Origin: Zerene cesonia
Taxonomy: Eukaryota; Arthropoda; Insecta; Lepidoptera; Pieridae
Length of the DNA stretch: 64,000 nucleotides
NCBI RefSeq assembly: GCF_012273895.1
Contig: NW_024045132.1
Coordinates: forward strand, 124,001-188,000
Direction of reading: 5' to 3'
The notes under the pieces: model-generated
Database searches by the model: none
Seen by the model: only the letters and a program-made list of their open reading frames with translations
What the model was told of the DNA's origin: nothing
Position numbers and translations under genes: made by a program
In this document: piece by piece, positions 26,090 to 37,655 of the stretch
How the letters are laid out: the number at the start of each line of letters is the position of its first letter
How positions within the stretch are numbered: position 1 is the stretch's first letter

Positions 26090-27318
26090 AGACGACTTGA
26101 ATGAAATGACGAAGCTCAACGCATTAGACGATCCACCATCCTCGAAAGAGATGGATGTTGCTATTGCTCAACTCAAATGTAAGAAAAAACCAGGATGTGA
26201 TGTGAAATGCTTATTGCCTGTTTTGCACAACCTACTTCTTGAGTGTTGGAATCAAGGTGAAGTACCACAGGATATGCGAGACGGTAGCATCATAACTCTA
26301 TATAAAGGAAAAGGCGACCGCGGCGACTGTAACTCCTACCGCGGGATATCCTTCCCCAGCGTCGTAGGTAAATTATTTGGAAGCATCATCGTGAATAGGC
26401 TCCAAAAACTTGCAGATCGCGTCTATCCTGAGGCATAATGTGGTTTTCACTCTCAAAGATCCACAATTGATACGATATTTACCCTACGACAACTACAGGA
26501 AAAGTGCAGAGAACAGCAAACACCCCTTGGTTCAACTATTACGACTAATCTCTCCATGAATGCCGAGATTGACAGTCGCATTGGCAAAGCTGCAGCAATG
26601 TTTGGGAAGCTCCGAAAATGAGTGTGGGAGAATAAACATTTAAAACCAAGACGAAGATGATTGTATATCGATCTACTGTCCTTAATATTCTCCTATATGG
26701 GGCTGACTTGGACTTCGTACGCTAAACAGGAACATCGACTAAATGCATTCAACATGCGCTGTCTGCGTAGTATTCTCCGCATAACATGGAAGAACCGAGA
26801 GAAAGACCTAATGAAAGAGTCGTAGAGAGTGCACAGTTGCCCAGCCTTAGAGCCCTGCTTAAGCAGCGTCGGTTGCGTTGGCTAGGACATGTCCACCGCA
26901 TGGATGCTTCCCGATGCTGAGGCAAGTAATACTTGGTGCAGTTGCACATGCTAAGAGAGGCATCGGAAGTCCGTTCCTATGCTTTGAAGACAGTGTGACG
27001 TTTAAGATCAACCCCCGAGATTGCGAAAAACTCACTCAAAAACGTACATCTTGGCGTAGTCTTTTTCATGAGGGTTGTAAGGCACATGATCGCAGTTGGT
27101 TCGATACTCTCCGCGATCGTCGAACTATATTAAATAATTTACCACAATCAACATCATAAACATATAAATGTAGGACTTGCGGGCGTTTTTGTCGTTCTAG
27201 AATCGGGCTCTTCACACTGCCCTATAACATAACAGTCATAAAGCTATTTAAATTTATAAAAATGTAGCTGCATATATAATCTGTCATAGATTTAATAGGC
27301 TAACGACGACGACGACTT
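26090..27318 (+). pseudogene. Broken non-LTR retrotransposon (reverse transcriptase remnant)
   Basis: A 5'-truncated, decayed LINE. From 26097 to 26438 the frame reads the N-terminal reverse-transcriptase blocks (PPSSKEMDVAIAQLK; GEVPQDMRDGSIITLYKGKG; CNSYRGISFPSVVGKL). A TAA at 26436 stands where CAA would be expected, and the same frame continues as CGFHSQRSTIDTIFTLRQLQ to about 26521. It then jumps in frame to a distal segment (GSTITTNLSMNAEIDSRIGK). The palm with the catalytic Asp-Asp motif and much of the thumb are missing. Further on there are several stops and frameshifts, but C-terminal motifs persist: LRWLGHVHRMDASR (about 26868-26910), then KRGIGSPFLCFEDS and TSWRSLFHEGCKAHDRSWFDTLRDRR (to about 27120). 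A GAC repeat at 27303-27316 may be the element's 3' end. No endonuclease domain remains. The clade is not assigned. Confidence 0.85.
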
Positions 27319-28389
27319 TCATTCAACAGAACAAGCTATTGTGCAGTTATTAAATATTTTTAAAATTCAACAACTGGATTCATATCGGTGTAAAATCGGT
27401 TTCAATTAACGATAGTTCGAATAAGACTCTCTATATTCTACCCCTATAAAGGCGTACATCATACAGTTTATAACCGCTTACATTTTTTTGTTGCTCTACA
27501 CTTTAAACGATTGATGATATCGTATTAATAAACTCATAATTATATATTTCATGATAAAAATAAGTTAATGTAACAAGAGAGTCAGTAGCTAATATATTTG
27601 AAGAAATTCCGAAGATACATATTTGTAAAGTAATTTATTTGTTTGTCTATTATTTATACATAATATGGCACTTTTTGAGGAAAATATTTGTACAAGATAA
27701 AAGAGGACAAATACCTACATGAGTGGGTAGAGCCTACAGAAATTAAGGTAAGGTCTGCAAAATTACATGATACGCGTATATTGTAAAGGAAAAAATAAGG
27801 ATAGCTTTAATAAAGAACTGCTTTTCGCTTGCGGCTTGGTCCACGTAGTCAAAATATCAGCAAAATCAAACACAGTACCTGAAACTTTCAAGTAAGCAAA
27901 CATAATTTAATAGAAATAGATATTAGTATAGATGCATGCAGATGTAAAATGAAGTTGGTTTACATACGTGCACAATTTTTAAATAGGCAATGTTTTTTCT
28001 TTGTCTCGTTCCCAATTATGTTCTAGACAAAATGTAATTAATTAAACGCCCACTATAATATTTGTAAATTTGTTTTTTTATTTATAAGAAAAAAAGGAAA
28101 GGTATAAACAAATTTGCCTTTTTAATATTATATGAGATTCGAAAATAACATATTAATTGTAAAAAATACAAACACAAAGCTTCTTTCCCTATTGTATTGA
28201 ATTTTCCAGAAAGCTAAATACAGTCATATTATTTTGATGTTTAATATGATGCCTTGTATAGAGTTCTTGTCTGCAATCGCCGCACTTTTAAGTTTTCATA
28301 GGGAATAATAATAATAAACAAAAATCTTTTTGTGTTGAACATATGATACTACATTATACCCAGAGTTAAAAATCTTAAAATTTTATATT

Positions 28390-28575
28390 ATAGTAATATT
28401 ATAAACCCGAATGTGTGTCTATTTGTATTTCTTTCACGTCGCAATAAACGTGTTTTATAGTATGATTTTTGTGTCCAGAGAAAGCTAGGAGGCTAGACAG
28501 TGATATAGGCTACCTTCGACCTCGAAGAAACATCTCATTCAAGTGGAATGACAACGCGGGCGAAACCATCTAAAT
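28390..28575 (-). mobile_element. Decayed dispersed repeat related to family R
   Basis: AATATTATAAACCCGAATGT, TTGTATTTCTTTCACGTCGC, GATATAGGCTACC and ACAACGCGGGCGAAACCATCTA give the reversed skeleton of the same repeat class. Confidence 0.5.
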
Positions 28576-28589
28576 TTAAAGGTTAAATG

Positions 28590-28860
28590 AAATCGGTCAC
28601 GTGCGAGTCGGTCTGCAACACTTAGGTTTCCGTACAAATAAGCTAAAGAGCTACTGCAGAAAAAATATCAGCTATCCAATTTATGAACGTGTCAACCATT
28701 GCTTAACCTCGATTTTTTTTTTATTTGTCGTATAAGCACCAACAGACATACATCATCACTGAAATTTTTAACTTATGAGACAAACTAAAATACAGACGGA
28801 CAGAGAAGTTTAGTGATAGGGTCCCGTTTTATCCTTTTCGTTAAATGCTCTTTTATCGCT
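28590..28860 (+). mobile_element. Dispersed lepidopteran-type repeat
   Basis: CACGTGCGAGTCGGTCTGC, GGTTTCCGTAC, ACAGACATACATCATCACTG, ACAGACGGACAGAGAAGTTT and GTGATAGGGTCCCGTTTTAT in this order match a repeat I recall as widespread in Lepidoptera. The frame at 28813-29007 starts in it. Confidence 0.6.
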
Positions 28861-29879
28861 CTTCAAAATCTCTCTAAGTTATCGAGTAAAAAACCAAAAA
28901 AATTACAAAGAAAAGTTCCTCCCTCGATTTTGGAAACAATTTTTGAAATTATGTTTTGGACCGAAGTGACGACAGCAAAATATTTTTATTCATGTATACT
29001 ATTTTAACCTTTGTTATAAGTCATAGTTGGTTATCACCTATATTACAATTAGCATAATTTACAGAAATAAGAATTAAATATAACAGAAATTTGTTATGAC
29101 GGATAATTTTACCGCTACCATAAAATAATATGCATATATGTTATCTACAAAATAGATTTTTATGTACACATAAATTAATTTAAGTATTTAAAAAAAATAA
29201 TTTCTTATTAATTTAAAAAAAATGATTACGGGCTACGGCAAGAGACACCTTTGAAATGAAAGCAGAAAATAATTCATGATGCTAACATTTCAATGTTTAT
29301 TGACCATGGAGTTTGATTAATGAGACATTTCGCTGATGGTTCTACATGTGCGAATTCTAAACGGGTCTATCCTACTCGAGGTGCTTCCAATGATTGATTC
29401 GGATCGAATTTTGTGTTTATGTCAACAGTTGAAAGCATTTAAATACAATAATAAATATCATTCTATTAATATAGCAAAGACTTATTAACTGTATTAGATT
29501 GTCGTCAGTTTGGGTAAAGAATAATAAGGGATTCAAGAATTATCTAGTGTTTTTTTTTTCAAATACAAAACATAACAATAAAAAGCCATCGCCAAATTGA
29601 CACTTAAAATTAATAGCAGACGCATCATCTAAGCTATGCTTTAATTTATACTAGCTTGGGTCTTACTTGTACGAAACTTATTTAGAAAACTTTTATTGAA
29701 ATAACTTCAAAGGACATATTTTAAAGATAACGAAGAGAGGCAAACACGAAATCTACAAGTACGATGCGGGCTAACTTACAAGACTACGTTTGAAACCCAC
29801 ATTGGCATAAACTACCTCCAACAGAACTTTTAAGTTGATGTCTTAACACACGTGTCTCGTCTTCCTTGTCAGTGTCTAA

Positions 29880-30225
29880 CACATTAGCGGAGACTTCAAA
29901 CTAATCAAGAACACGGTCTCGACTCACGCGTGTACGATGTTCGTAATTTATTATCGTTTATTCCCATACACCAATCTGTAGGGATGCCGTCCCATTACGC
30001 AGACTCCGTCGAGATCCCTGTTCCAGTGAACTTCGGGAGTGGGAAGACAGCGGTCGCTCCCGATCGCTCCTGTCTATATTTCGCCAACTACATCCGAGTT
30101 AACTCGTGAAGCGTGCCGTTGTCAGCGTTCGCGCGCCAAATTTGAAACGCTTTCGAAATATTCTAATCGAGGAAGTGTGTTTGAAGTTTCTGAAATATTT
30201 AGACTATAACGATTTATAAAGAGTG
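29880..30225 (+). promoter_or_regulatory. Candidate promoter and non-coding first exon with splice donor
   Basis: This stretch is visibly richer in G+C and CpG than its surroundings (GCGTTCGCGCGCC at 30125-30137; GTCGCTCCCGATCGCTCC nearby). It ends in GTG|GTAAGTGATG, a near-ideal splice donor with the intron starting at 30226. TATATTT at about 30075 and TCAGCG at 30122 are weak core-promoter-like motifs. No reading frame of note runs through it. I infer a transcription start and an untranslated first exon, possibly of the LRR gene 9 kb downstream, where an acceptor-like TTGTTGCAG ends at 39364, 70 bp before the start codon. The link crosses the assembly gap and is not proven. Confidence 0.4.
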
Positions 30226-31136
30226 GTAAGTGATGTTTAAAAAAGAAACGTTAAATATTCACGTTTAAAATTTGCCCGGACCTAAATGCTTTCAAGAGGA
30301 GGTATTGTACTAAACGACGTTGTTTACTAGCTCCAGGAACAATGCTTAAATGTTGAGGTGACAAATTTATGGAGTGAACATAAAAAAGTTTCAGCAAGTT
30401 CCCTCAATTAACGCTGTACAACCGACAATAACAACCGCCAAATTAAAATGCAAATGCCTATTCATTGCAGTAATGTAGCACAGTGAGCTATTATTACGGT
30501 ACTTAATAGTTTAAATTCATTTTTCCGTTGTTTGTATATGTAAAGTTCACGTGACAAAAAATTATTTTCATTTTATTCCTTTTAATTTTGATATATCTTA
30601 TTTGCACTGGTAATTCGATAAGCCATTATCGACTAAGCGTACCTATATTGCTTTTGGTGTCCAATAGCCAATAACAAAAAGTCATGTTCTGGAGACTTAT
30701 TGTTTCGTAATGATAGAAATGGTCTTTAAAGATAATAATATATCATGTGTGTGGTATCTCAGAACGACAAATCTGTGTGACTGGGAGCGTTAATCTCAAG
30801 AGGATAAACGCTGTTCGGGAGTACTGACACAAAACGAGACATTTATCACTAACTTTTTAAATAAATAAAGAAAAAAGTATTTAATAGCTTAACCTCCAAG
30901 TTCATCTTTAATACGATGCGGTTAAACATAAGTATGTAAATGATAAATGCATTAACAATTGATTGCATTTCGTTATGTATGAGTGTATTATGTTTAAATA
31001 TTATTCAGCTTTAAAATTCTTTACTTTTTATGTTTAAAAATATAAATAGCATTGATATTACAGATTTTATAATTGTGGTATTGCAACGCTTTTAGTAGTT
31101 TAAATATTCTAATCATTCATTCGATGAAATTCGTAC

Positions 31137-32136
31137 NNNNNNNNNNNNNNNNNNNNNNNNNNNNNNNNNNNNNNNNNNNNNNNNNNNNNNNNNNNNNNNN
31201 NNNNNNNNNNNNNNNNNNNNNNNNNNNNNNNNNNNNNNNNNNNNNNNNNNNNNNNNNNNNNNNNNNNNNNNNNNNNNNNNNNNNNNNNNNNNNNNNNNNN
31301 NNNNNNNNNNNNNNNNNNNNNNNNNNNNNNNNNNNNNNNNNNNNNNNNNNNNNNNNNNNNNNNNNNNNNNNNNNNNNNNNNNNNNNNNNNNNNNNNNNNN
31401 NNNNNNNNNNNNNNNNNNNNNNNNNNNNNNNNNNNNNNNNNNNNNNNNNNNNNNNNNNNNNNNNNNNNNNNNNNNNNNNNNNNNNNNNNNNNNNNNNNNN
31501 NNNNNNNNNNNNNNNNNNNNNNNNNNNNNNNNNNNNNNNNNNNNNNNNNNNNNNNNNNNNNNNNNNNNNNNNNNNNNNNNNNNNNNNNNNNNNNNNNNNN
31601 NNNNNNNNNNNNNNNNNNNNNNNNNNNNNNNNNNNNNNNNNNNNNNNNNNNNNNNNNNNNNNNNNNNNNNNNNNNNNNNNNNNNNNNNNNNNNNNNNNNN
31701 NNNNNNNNNNNNNNNNNNNNNNNNNNNNNNNNNNNNNNNNNNNNNNNNNNNNNNNNNNNNNNNNNNNNNNNNNNNNNNNNNNNNNNNNNNNNNNNNNNNN
31801 NNNNNNNNNNNNNNNNNNNNNNNNNNNNNNNNNNNNNNNNNNNNNNNNNNNNNNNNNNNNNNNNNNNNNNNNNNNNNNNNNNNNNNNNNNNNNNNNNNNN
31901 NNNNNNNNNNNNNNNNNNNNNNNNNNNNNNNNNNNNNNNNNNNNNNNNNNNNNNNNNNNNNNNNNNNNNNNNNNNNNNNNNNNNNNNNNNNNNNNNNNNN
32001 NNNNNNNNNNNNNNNNNNNNNNNNNNNNNNNNNNNNNNNNNNNNNNNNNNNNNNNNNNNNNNNNNNNNNNNNNNNNNNNNNNNNNNNNNNNNNNNNNNNN
32101 NNNNNNNNNNNNNNNNNNNNNNNNNNNNNNNNNNNN
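31137..32136. other. Assembly gap (1000 N)
   Basis: Exactly 1000 N. Round length indicates a placeholder of unknown true size. Any frame running through it is meaningless. Confidence 0.99.
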
Positions 32137-35100
32137 TAGATATTTATTTAAGAAAAAGCGAGTTGTCGATAATAACACTAATTAGTTTTACATTAACGTT
32201 ACACAATGCATTCATTAGTCACTATAAGGAGTGTACCGAATCTAGCTTAAAGTTTTACTAATCTTTGGGCTAGATTACTATCCTTAATACTGATCTTAGC
32301 ATAATCAACGTACAAAATTATATATTTACTTTCCGAAAGTTCCATGGGGTTGTCTTCTTAAAGTTACGGCCATGTTTATTCATAAATTTCTCATTTACTG
32401 TAATAGTACACTCGAAAGGCGAACGAGGAAATAGCGAGTGTATTAAATGCAATTCTATTAGAGTTTCGGTCCAGTACAAATAAGCTTGAACCGGCAGTAT
32501 TACAACATAACATGATATGATAGTTTGGCGTCTAGCCGGAGATCTGCGGATGCTCTGTGACCCCGTTCTTACCGAGATTACAATCACATCTGTAATTGGC
32601 AACCGCACGCGATACCCACATGAAGTTACATTTTTTTTCAATTAACACAGCCGTTTGATTAGAATTCTTCCATAAATAATTTTTTATGTTAAGATATTAA
32701 AGACTTTACGACGGTTTTGGAACATGATTTAATCGTTTTATTATTTTGACAGTCGTTTCGTTCTGTTGCATTCTTTCATTTATAAGTTTATATATTGCTC
32801 TCGTAAAAAACATAAACAAAGGCACTGTTTTTGTATTTATTTCAGACATATTTAAAAGGTCCACATTTTTTACATACGCACAGTATTTTCTTATAAACAT
32901 ACATTTTAAATGACGCATAATTACAACTATAATATTTGGATGGAACAGACACTATATGTACATTGTACAATACAAATAAAAGAACTTGAATGATTTGACA
33001 TGTTTTTCCAATCTCATCAACAGGGAGTTCTTTCTCTTTGAAGAGATTCATTTGATTTTCCTACCACCCACCGTAAACATATACATATAAATTATTTATA
33101 GACATTGCTTAGATATAATTGATGTGTAAATTTTATTTATAGACTTTTTTCTCATTTAACACTTGAATGTAAACCAATTTTATTGTGTTTATTAATGGAA
33201 ACCAGACCATATCATACAAAATGGAACAATGAGTTTGTTAAACTAAAATTTATAAAATGAACGAAAACATCAAGTAGTAAATAAGGTATTTAATTAACAA
33301 TCGAAAACAACAATCAAAATTGTCAAAACATATTAATAGAAAATGTTTACAACTGAGTTAACGTTAACCTCCATTAGCCTAAATTCATCAAGTAATCATG
33401 CCTAAATCAGTTTTGCGTTTGATAAACTAGATAATGTTATAACAATATTAATCGCGTTCAGATGAATCTACAAAGCAACCCACAGTTGACCGAACAAAGC
33501 GGACCTTTTACTCGAATATCGTAACCAACAATGAACTCACTTTAGGGATAACATAACAAGACATTAATAAGTATGATACATGATCTTAATTACAATAGAT
33601 ATAGCGAATTCTTTCTGGAGCGTATGAGCGTCAGAGAAATAATTTCAGTAAAGATAGCGCGGAGAATTAATTGGACTACATTCGCTAGTAGATTACCGAC
33701 TGGAAGCCTCAAGGGACGGGCCATTTGTCAATGTAATCATCTTTTCATGGGTAGGAGTACTATCGTGGTGAAGCAGTTTTGATATCTCGCGCAAATAGGT
33801 TTTGGGACTCTGTTGTGGAGTCACAACTATGGATATGAATATCTTTATGTTGTAGCATTATGAAATATCCGAACCCCCGTATAATATATCAATTCTTCAG
33901 TCTGCATATCCATTGATTCGTAGATATTTAACAACAACTAACAAGATTTTGTGAAATGTAGACAATTTTGATTCATACAACGCTACGAAATGTTTCTTCG
34001 TTGTCTCCGACACTTCGTCATATATTTCTTTATTCCTTTATTAGGTGAGGTATATAAAACTTATAAAGGTATTCCCCTAAGCGGACCACTTCGAGGATAT
34101 GATAATGATTAACTGAAAATAAGGCATATGAAAAAAAAAGTTCTTCTTGCTTTTTAACGCAAAGAATTTTAGGCAAACTTTAGGCAGCGGTATATATACA
34201 TAATTGTGGATTTACGGGGAAATGTATAAATATTTATTAACAGATGAACAGAAATGATATTAATTCATAGCCATTTCTTTATTTTTGATATTGCCAGAAT
34301 AAAAATTCTTCGAATTACACTTGCATGAAAAATGAGAAGATAAATTATTGATATAATATTACATTATTGATGTCTAATACTTGATATGCTCACATTTATA
34401 CGTTATATTTCTCGGCAATAATATGAAGGTATCGCAGTTGAAAACATTCGGAATTTCCCCAGTCACGTATTAAACATAACGTGACAAGGCAGTATCACTT
34501 TATGTATGCTCACGAGACTAATTCAATAGATTAATGGAACTCTGTTCAAATTAAAGTTTCAAACCCTTACAAAGAATAAACGTTACTTTAATTAAAACCT
34601 TCAAAGTTCTTCAAAAGAAGTACGTTAACTTAATCAGTCCAGTCTGTACGTTCAATTGTGCTACAGAACATTGAACAAAATGTTGATGAGAAAGTTCTTA
34701 GCCTTTATAATTTAAAAAAACGTCCAGATTTTATAAAAAATTGTGATCTGTACTCTCGTTGTCGTTCTGCTATTGAGAATATATTCATATTTCGACAAGG
34801 AAATAAATTCTTAATTTCTAATCGCTTTCATGAAACTGTTTAACGGTTTGTTTATTATTTTTAAACCTATTACAGAGATATTTTAGAAATATAATCAGTC
34901 TTAAATGACACCGATATCACGCTTAGCATCGAAATAACAATTAAAAAAAATTCAGTAGTATTTATTTTCATTTCTTCCTTAAATTTAATTTTTTTATTTA
35001 TTAATTTAAATAAAAGTATCCCTCTATTACATATAATTACTTTTCATAATATATTTCATTTGGGTTTACATTTCTTTTGGCCTATTTGTTCAGAAAGCAG

Positions 35101-35169
35101 AGCATCGCTGTCAATTTAATATTTGTTTTTGCTAATAAATATTTTTTTATTCATTTTTGTACCTTTGAG

Positions 35170-35212
35170 AACACACGCACACACTCGCACACACACGCAA
35201 ACACATGCACAC
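35170..35212. repeat. Imperfect (CA)n microsatellite
   Basis: Interrupted ACAC/GCAC units over about 43 bp. Confidence 0.9.
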
Positions 35213-36076
35213 TTATTATTATAAAATGAAACACACAACGCTTAAAAATAATCTTGTACCTACAATCTACATATTACAGTATTAGCTTGAACCTGCGCCT
35301 TTGTCCTATTTGATCATACAGACTATAATGTATGTGTGTACTAAATTTCACACAGATCCCATAGAATATTACATAAATGGGAAACAAACATCCATACTAT
35401 ATATTACTGCTTTGTATGTAATAAATATAAACACCTGACCATATCCTTTGATCACATTTCTTACTATTAAAACCACAATGCTTCTCTTTTGTAGAAGAGT
35501 AATTTGTCAATAGAAAAATAAAAAAAAAAATTGTTTGAGTTTATTTTTCTCTATTCTCTTTATAATATTACTGTATATTCACGTCGTGACAGACTCTTGA
35601 CGAAACATAAAATTTTCCCATATTCAATCGTCACCATAATAACAAGTAAGAGTTATAAATAAATTTACTAATGAAAATCGTTTACTGGCTTCTTAATACT
35701 ACGTTTTGTGAAGGTTTACTGCTGAGAGATATTATTGAAAGCAAGAAAATAAACAAATTAAACTTTCGTTGAAATAAATTTAGTTAGAATGAATCGAAAA
35801 GTGTCAAAAGAAAACCTTGAAAATAGCAGGCGCTTGTAAATGTTCTATAAAATAGTTTTTTGTTTAAAATCAAGAAAATTTGTAGGATGTAATATGAAGT
35901 TTGTTTGAGGAGTTTGTAATTAAGATAGAATTCTATTTTTACTTCGATACTTAGTATTACTTAAAATTGTTTTAATACGATAGTATTACTTAAAATTGTT
36001 TTTAATAGTTCTGTCCTAATATAATATCCAAACATTAAAAGATCAACCAATATTAAAAGATATATACAAGTTGAAA

Positions 36077-36108
36077 CATTCGCGTTGTGTTGCAACGCAA
36101 CGCGAATG
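36077..36108. repeat. 32-bp palindrome with one mismatch
   Basis: CATTCGCGTTGTGTTG (36077-36092) abuts CAACGCAACGCGAATG, its reverse complement but for one base. GC-rich compared with its flanks. No loop. Confidence 0.9.
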
Positions 36109-36317
36109 GTCGATAGTGACCCGCATATTCATCTGATCATCTATAAATATAAAAGAAAGTCGTGGTTGTTACACCATTTATGTATTAAGAACATGTGAAT
36201 TGATTTAAATGATTTCGGTTTGTTGAATTTGTCCTCGCTTGCATTAGTATTATAAGTAATTGGATGTTAAAATAATTAATTAAGTTTCAATACGAATGCT
36301 AGTTCTTATTAAGAAAT

Positions 36318-36440
36318 GGGCAAAAAGGCTCTGGGATGCATGAATAGTCACAATGTAAGCCGATTTTGTTTCCAATGCAAAGGCGATTGCCATAATCTGC
36401 CACGCTGAGCAGTGCGACTTGGTATCTACTAAAACGCATA
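36318..36440 (-). mobile_element. Dispersed repeat fragment, family V
   Basis: GGCGATTGCCATAATCTGCC, ACGCTGAGCAGTGCGACTTG, GTATCTAC match a common repeat with CCACGCTGGCC and AGTGCGG motifs. A related piece is at 52488-52640. Confidence 0.45.
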
Positions 36441-36532
36441 TGGTTGTTGACAAGTCAGTTTCATTAATTTGTTTGCCGATGAAAGCTTTAGATCAATGGT
36501 AATAAACTAAACGAACGCAGATATATTGATAA

Positions 36533-36780
36533 ACTAGTCCTTTGCCCGTGGCTTCGCGCAGGCTTTAATATTTTTGGTTATTTTATTCTTGTTTTCCAAA
36601 ACATTGAACTTTGACCCTCAATTACTTTTTAAATACAAATCAGGCTATAGGGAGATTCGACATTTTACATCTAATGGTAAACCTAAGATCGCCATCAAAA
36701 TTTGGCAATCCGGTGTTTTTCGTTATTTCAAATGTCCCTTTGAACTGGACTTTTTATACACACGCATATAAATAACTTCA
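36533..36780 (+). mobile_element. Decayed dispersed repeat related to family R
   Basis: Starts ACTAGTCCTTTGCCCGTGGC and TTCGCGCAGG, the 5' signature of the class. The rest is poorly conserved, so the right edge is uncertain. The 65-codon frame at 36574 lies inside it. Confidence 0.45.
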
Positions 36781-36944
36781 TTATTCTCCTTCAAAGCTGG
36801 GTTTACGTTTCAATCGCATATTCTACACAAATCTCGATGTGCTTATTACTGTTATAGTCTATGATGGATCGCAGACATGGATACAAATCCTAAGAATTTA
36901 ATTTTTAATATTATATTATATCATATTGCTGTTACTTTAGTGCA

Positions 36945-37050
36945 GGTATTAAATAAGTTGCAAAATGATTGTTTGGTTTTTTTGTTAATGTTTAATGTGC
37001 GGTTTTCGTTTGTGTTTTAAATAAAAATAAATTTCTTTCTTTCTATTTTT
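36945..37050 (+). mobile_element. Possible LINE 3' tail
   Basis: TTTTCGTTTGTGTTTTAAAT, AAAAATAAATTTCTTTCTTT: a T/G-rich stretch, a poly(A)-signal-like hexamer and a CTTT tandem tail, as at LINE 3' ends. No coding remnant upstream. Confidence 0.3.
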
Positions 37051-37522
37051 TCGTGGATATACACATTTTATGTGAAATTCCCGTTAACAATATGTAATGA
37101 AGGAGTTTCGTTACCTAATGAAATTTTCCAGCAAAAGTAGCTCAGTAAGAGTGTAAAATAATTCAAAATTAGTTGAAGGGCCTGAAATTTAATTGGACGA
37201 CATTAACAGTGATGAATCGCGCTCTGCTCAAGGCATTAGCGTAATTATATTGTGATTTCAGAATAATCGTATGATGAATGGGCGCATAGCTCCTTACATT
37301 TCACTGGAATCACTGTAATATTCGTTTATTGCATGTTCTAACAGAAACGCAGGAATTTGATAACAAGCAATACTTTTTTTTCTTATTTAATTCAGATTTT
37401 AATAGAATTTTGATTGCGTAGAAAGTTATAAAACAAACTACATTATACTCTTACTCTTATAAACAATAAAAATACACAATCACTACCAATCATTTCTGGC
37501 AACAGAGTGTGTCATCCGTTGA

Positions 37523-37655
37523 GATACCTATCCTCATCCTTCCCAGTCAATTTTTTCTTTCCAGTCGTCATCTTTTCCTTATCCCATACCCGTACCCGGC
37601 AGTGGTGATCGCTTGCCATCAAGTGAACCATGCTCACTATGACATAAAAGAATAA
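37523..37655 (+). mobile_element. A-tailed SINE-like element, partial and diverged
   Basis: Pyrimidine-rich CCTATCCTCATCCTTCCCAG and TTTTCCTTATCCCATACCC, then GGCAGTGGTGATCGCTTGCC, ATCAAGTGAACC and ACTATGACATAAAAG match the body and tail of the copy at 62394-62607. Confidence 0.65.

Larger units (their letters stand above)
27319..29879. other. Gene-free stretch
   Basis: Two repeats (28390-28575 and 28590-28860); otherwise nothing recognised. Confidence 0.6.

Noticed and set aside
31073..32185. Long open frames on both strands across the gap
   Set aside because: They are open only because N codons are not stops.
35170..35212. Short CA-type repeats as a CRISPR-like array
   Set aside because: Simple microsatellite without unique spacers, in a eukaryotic genome.
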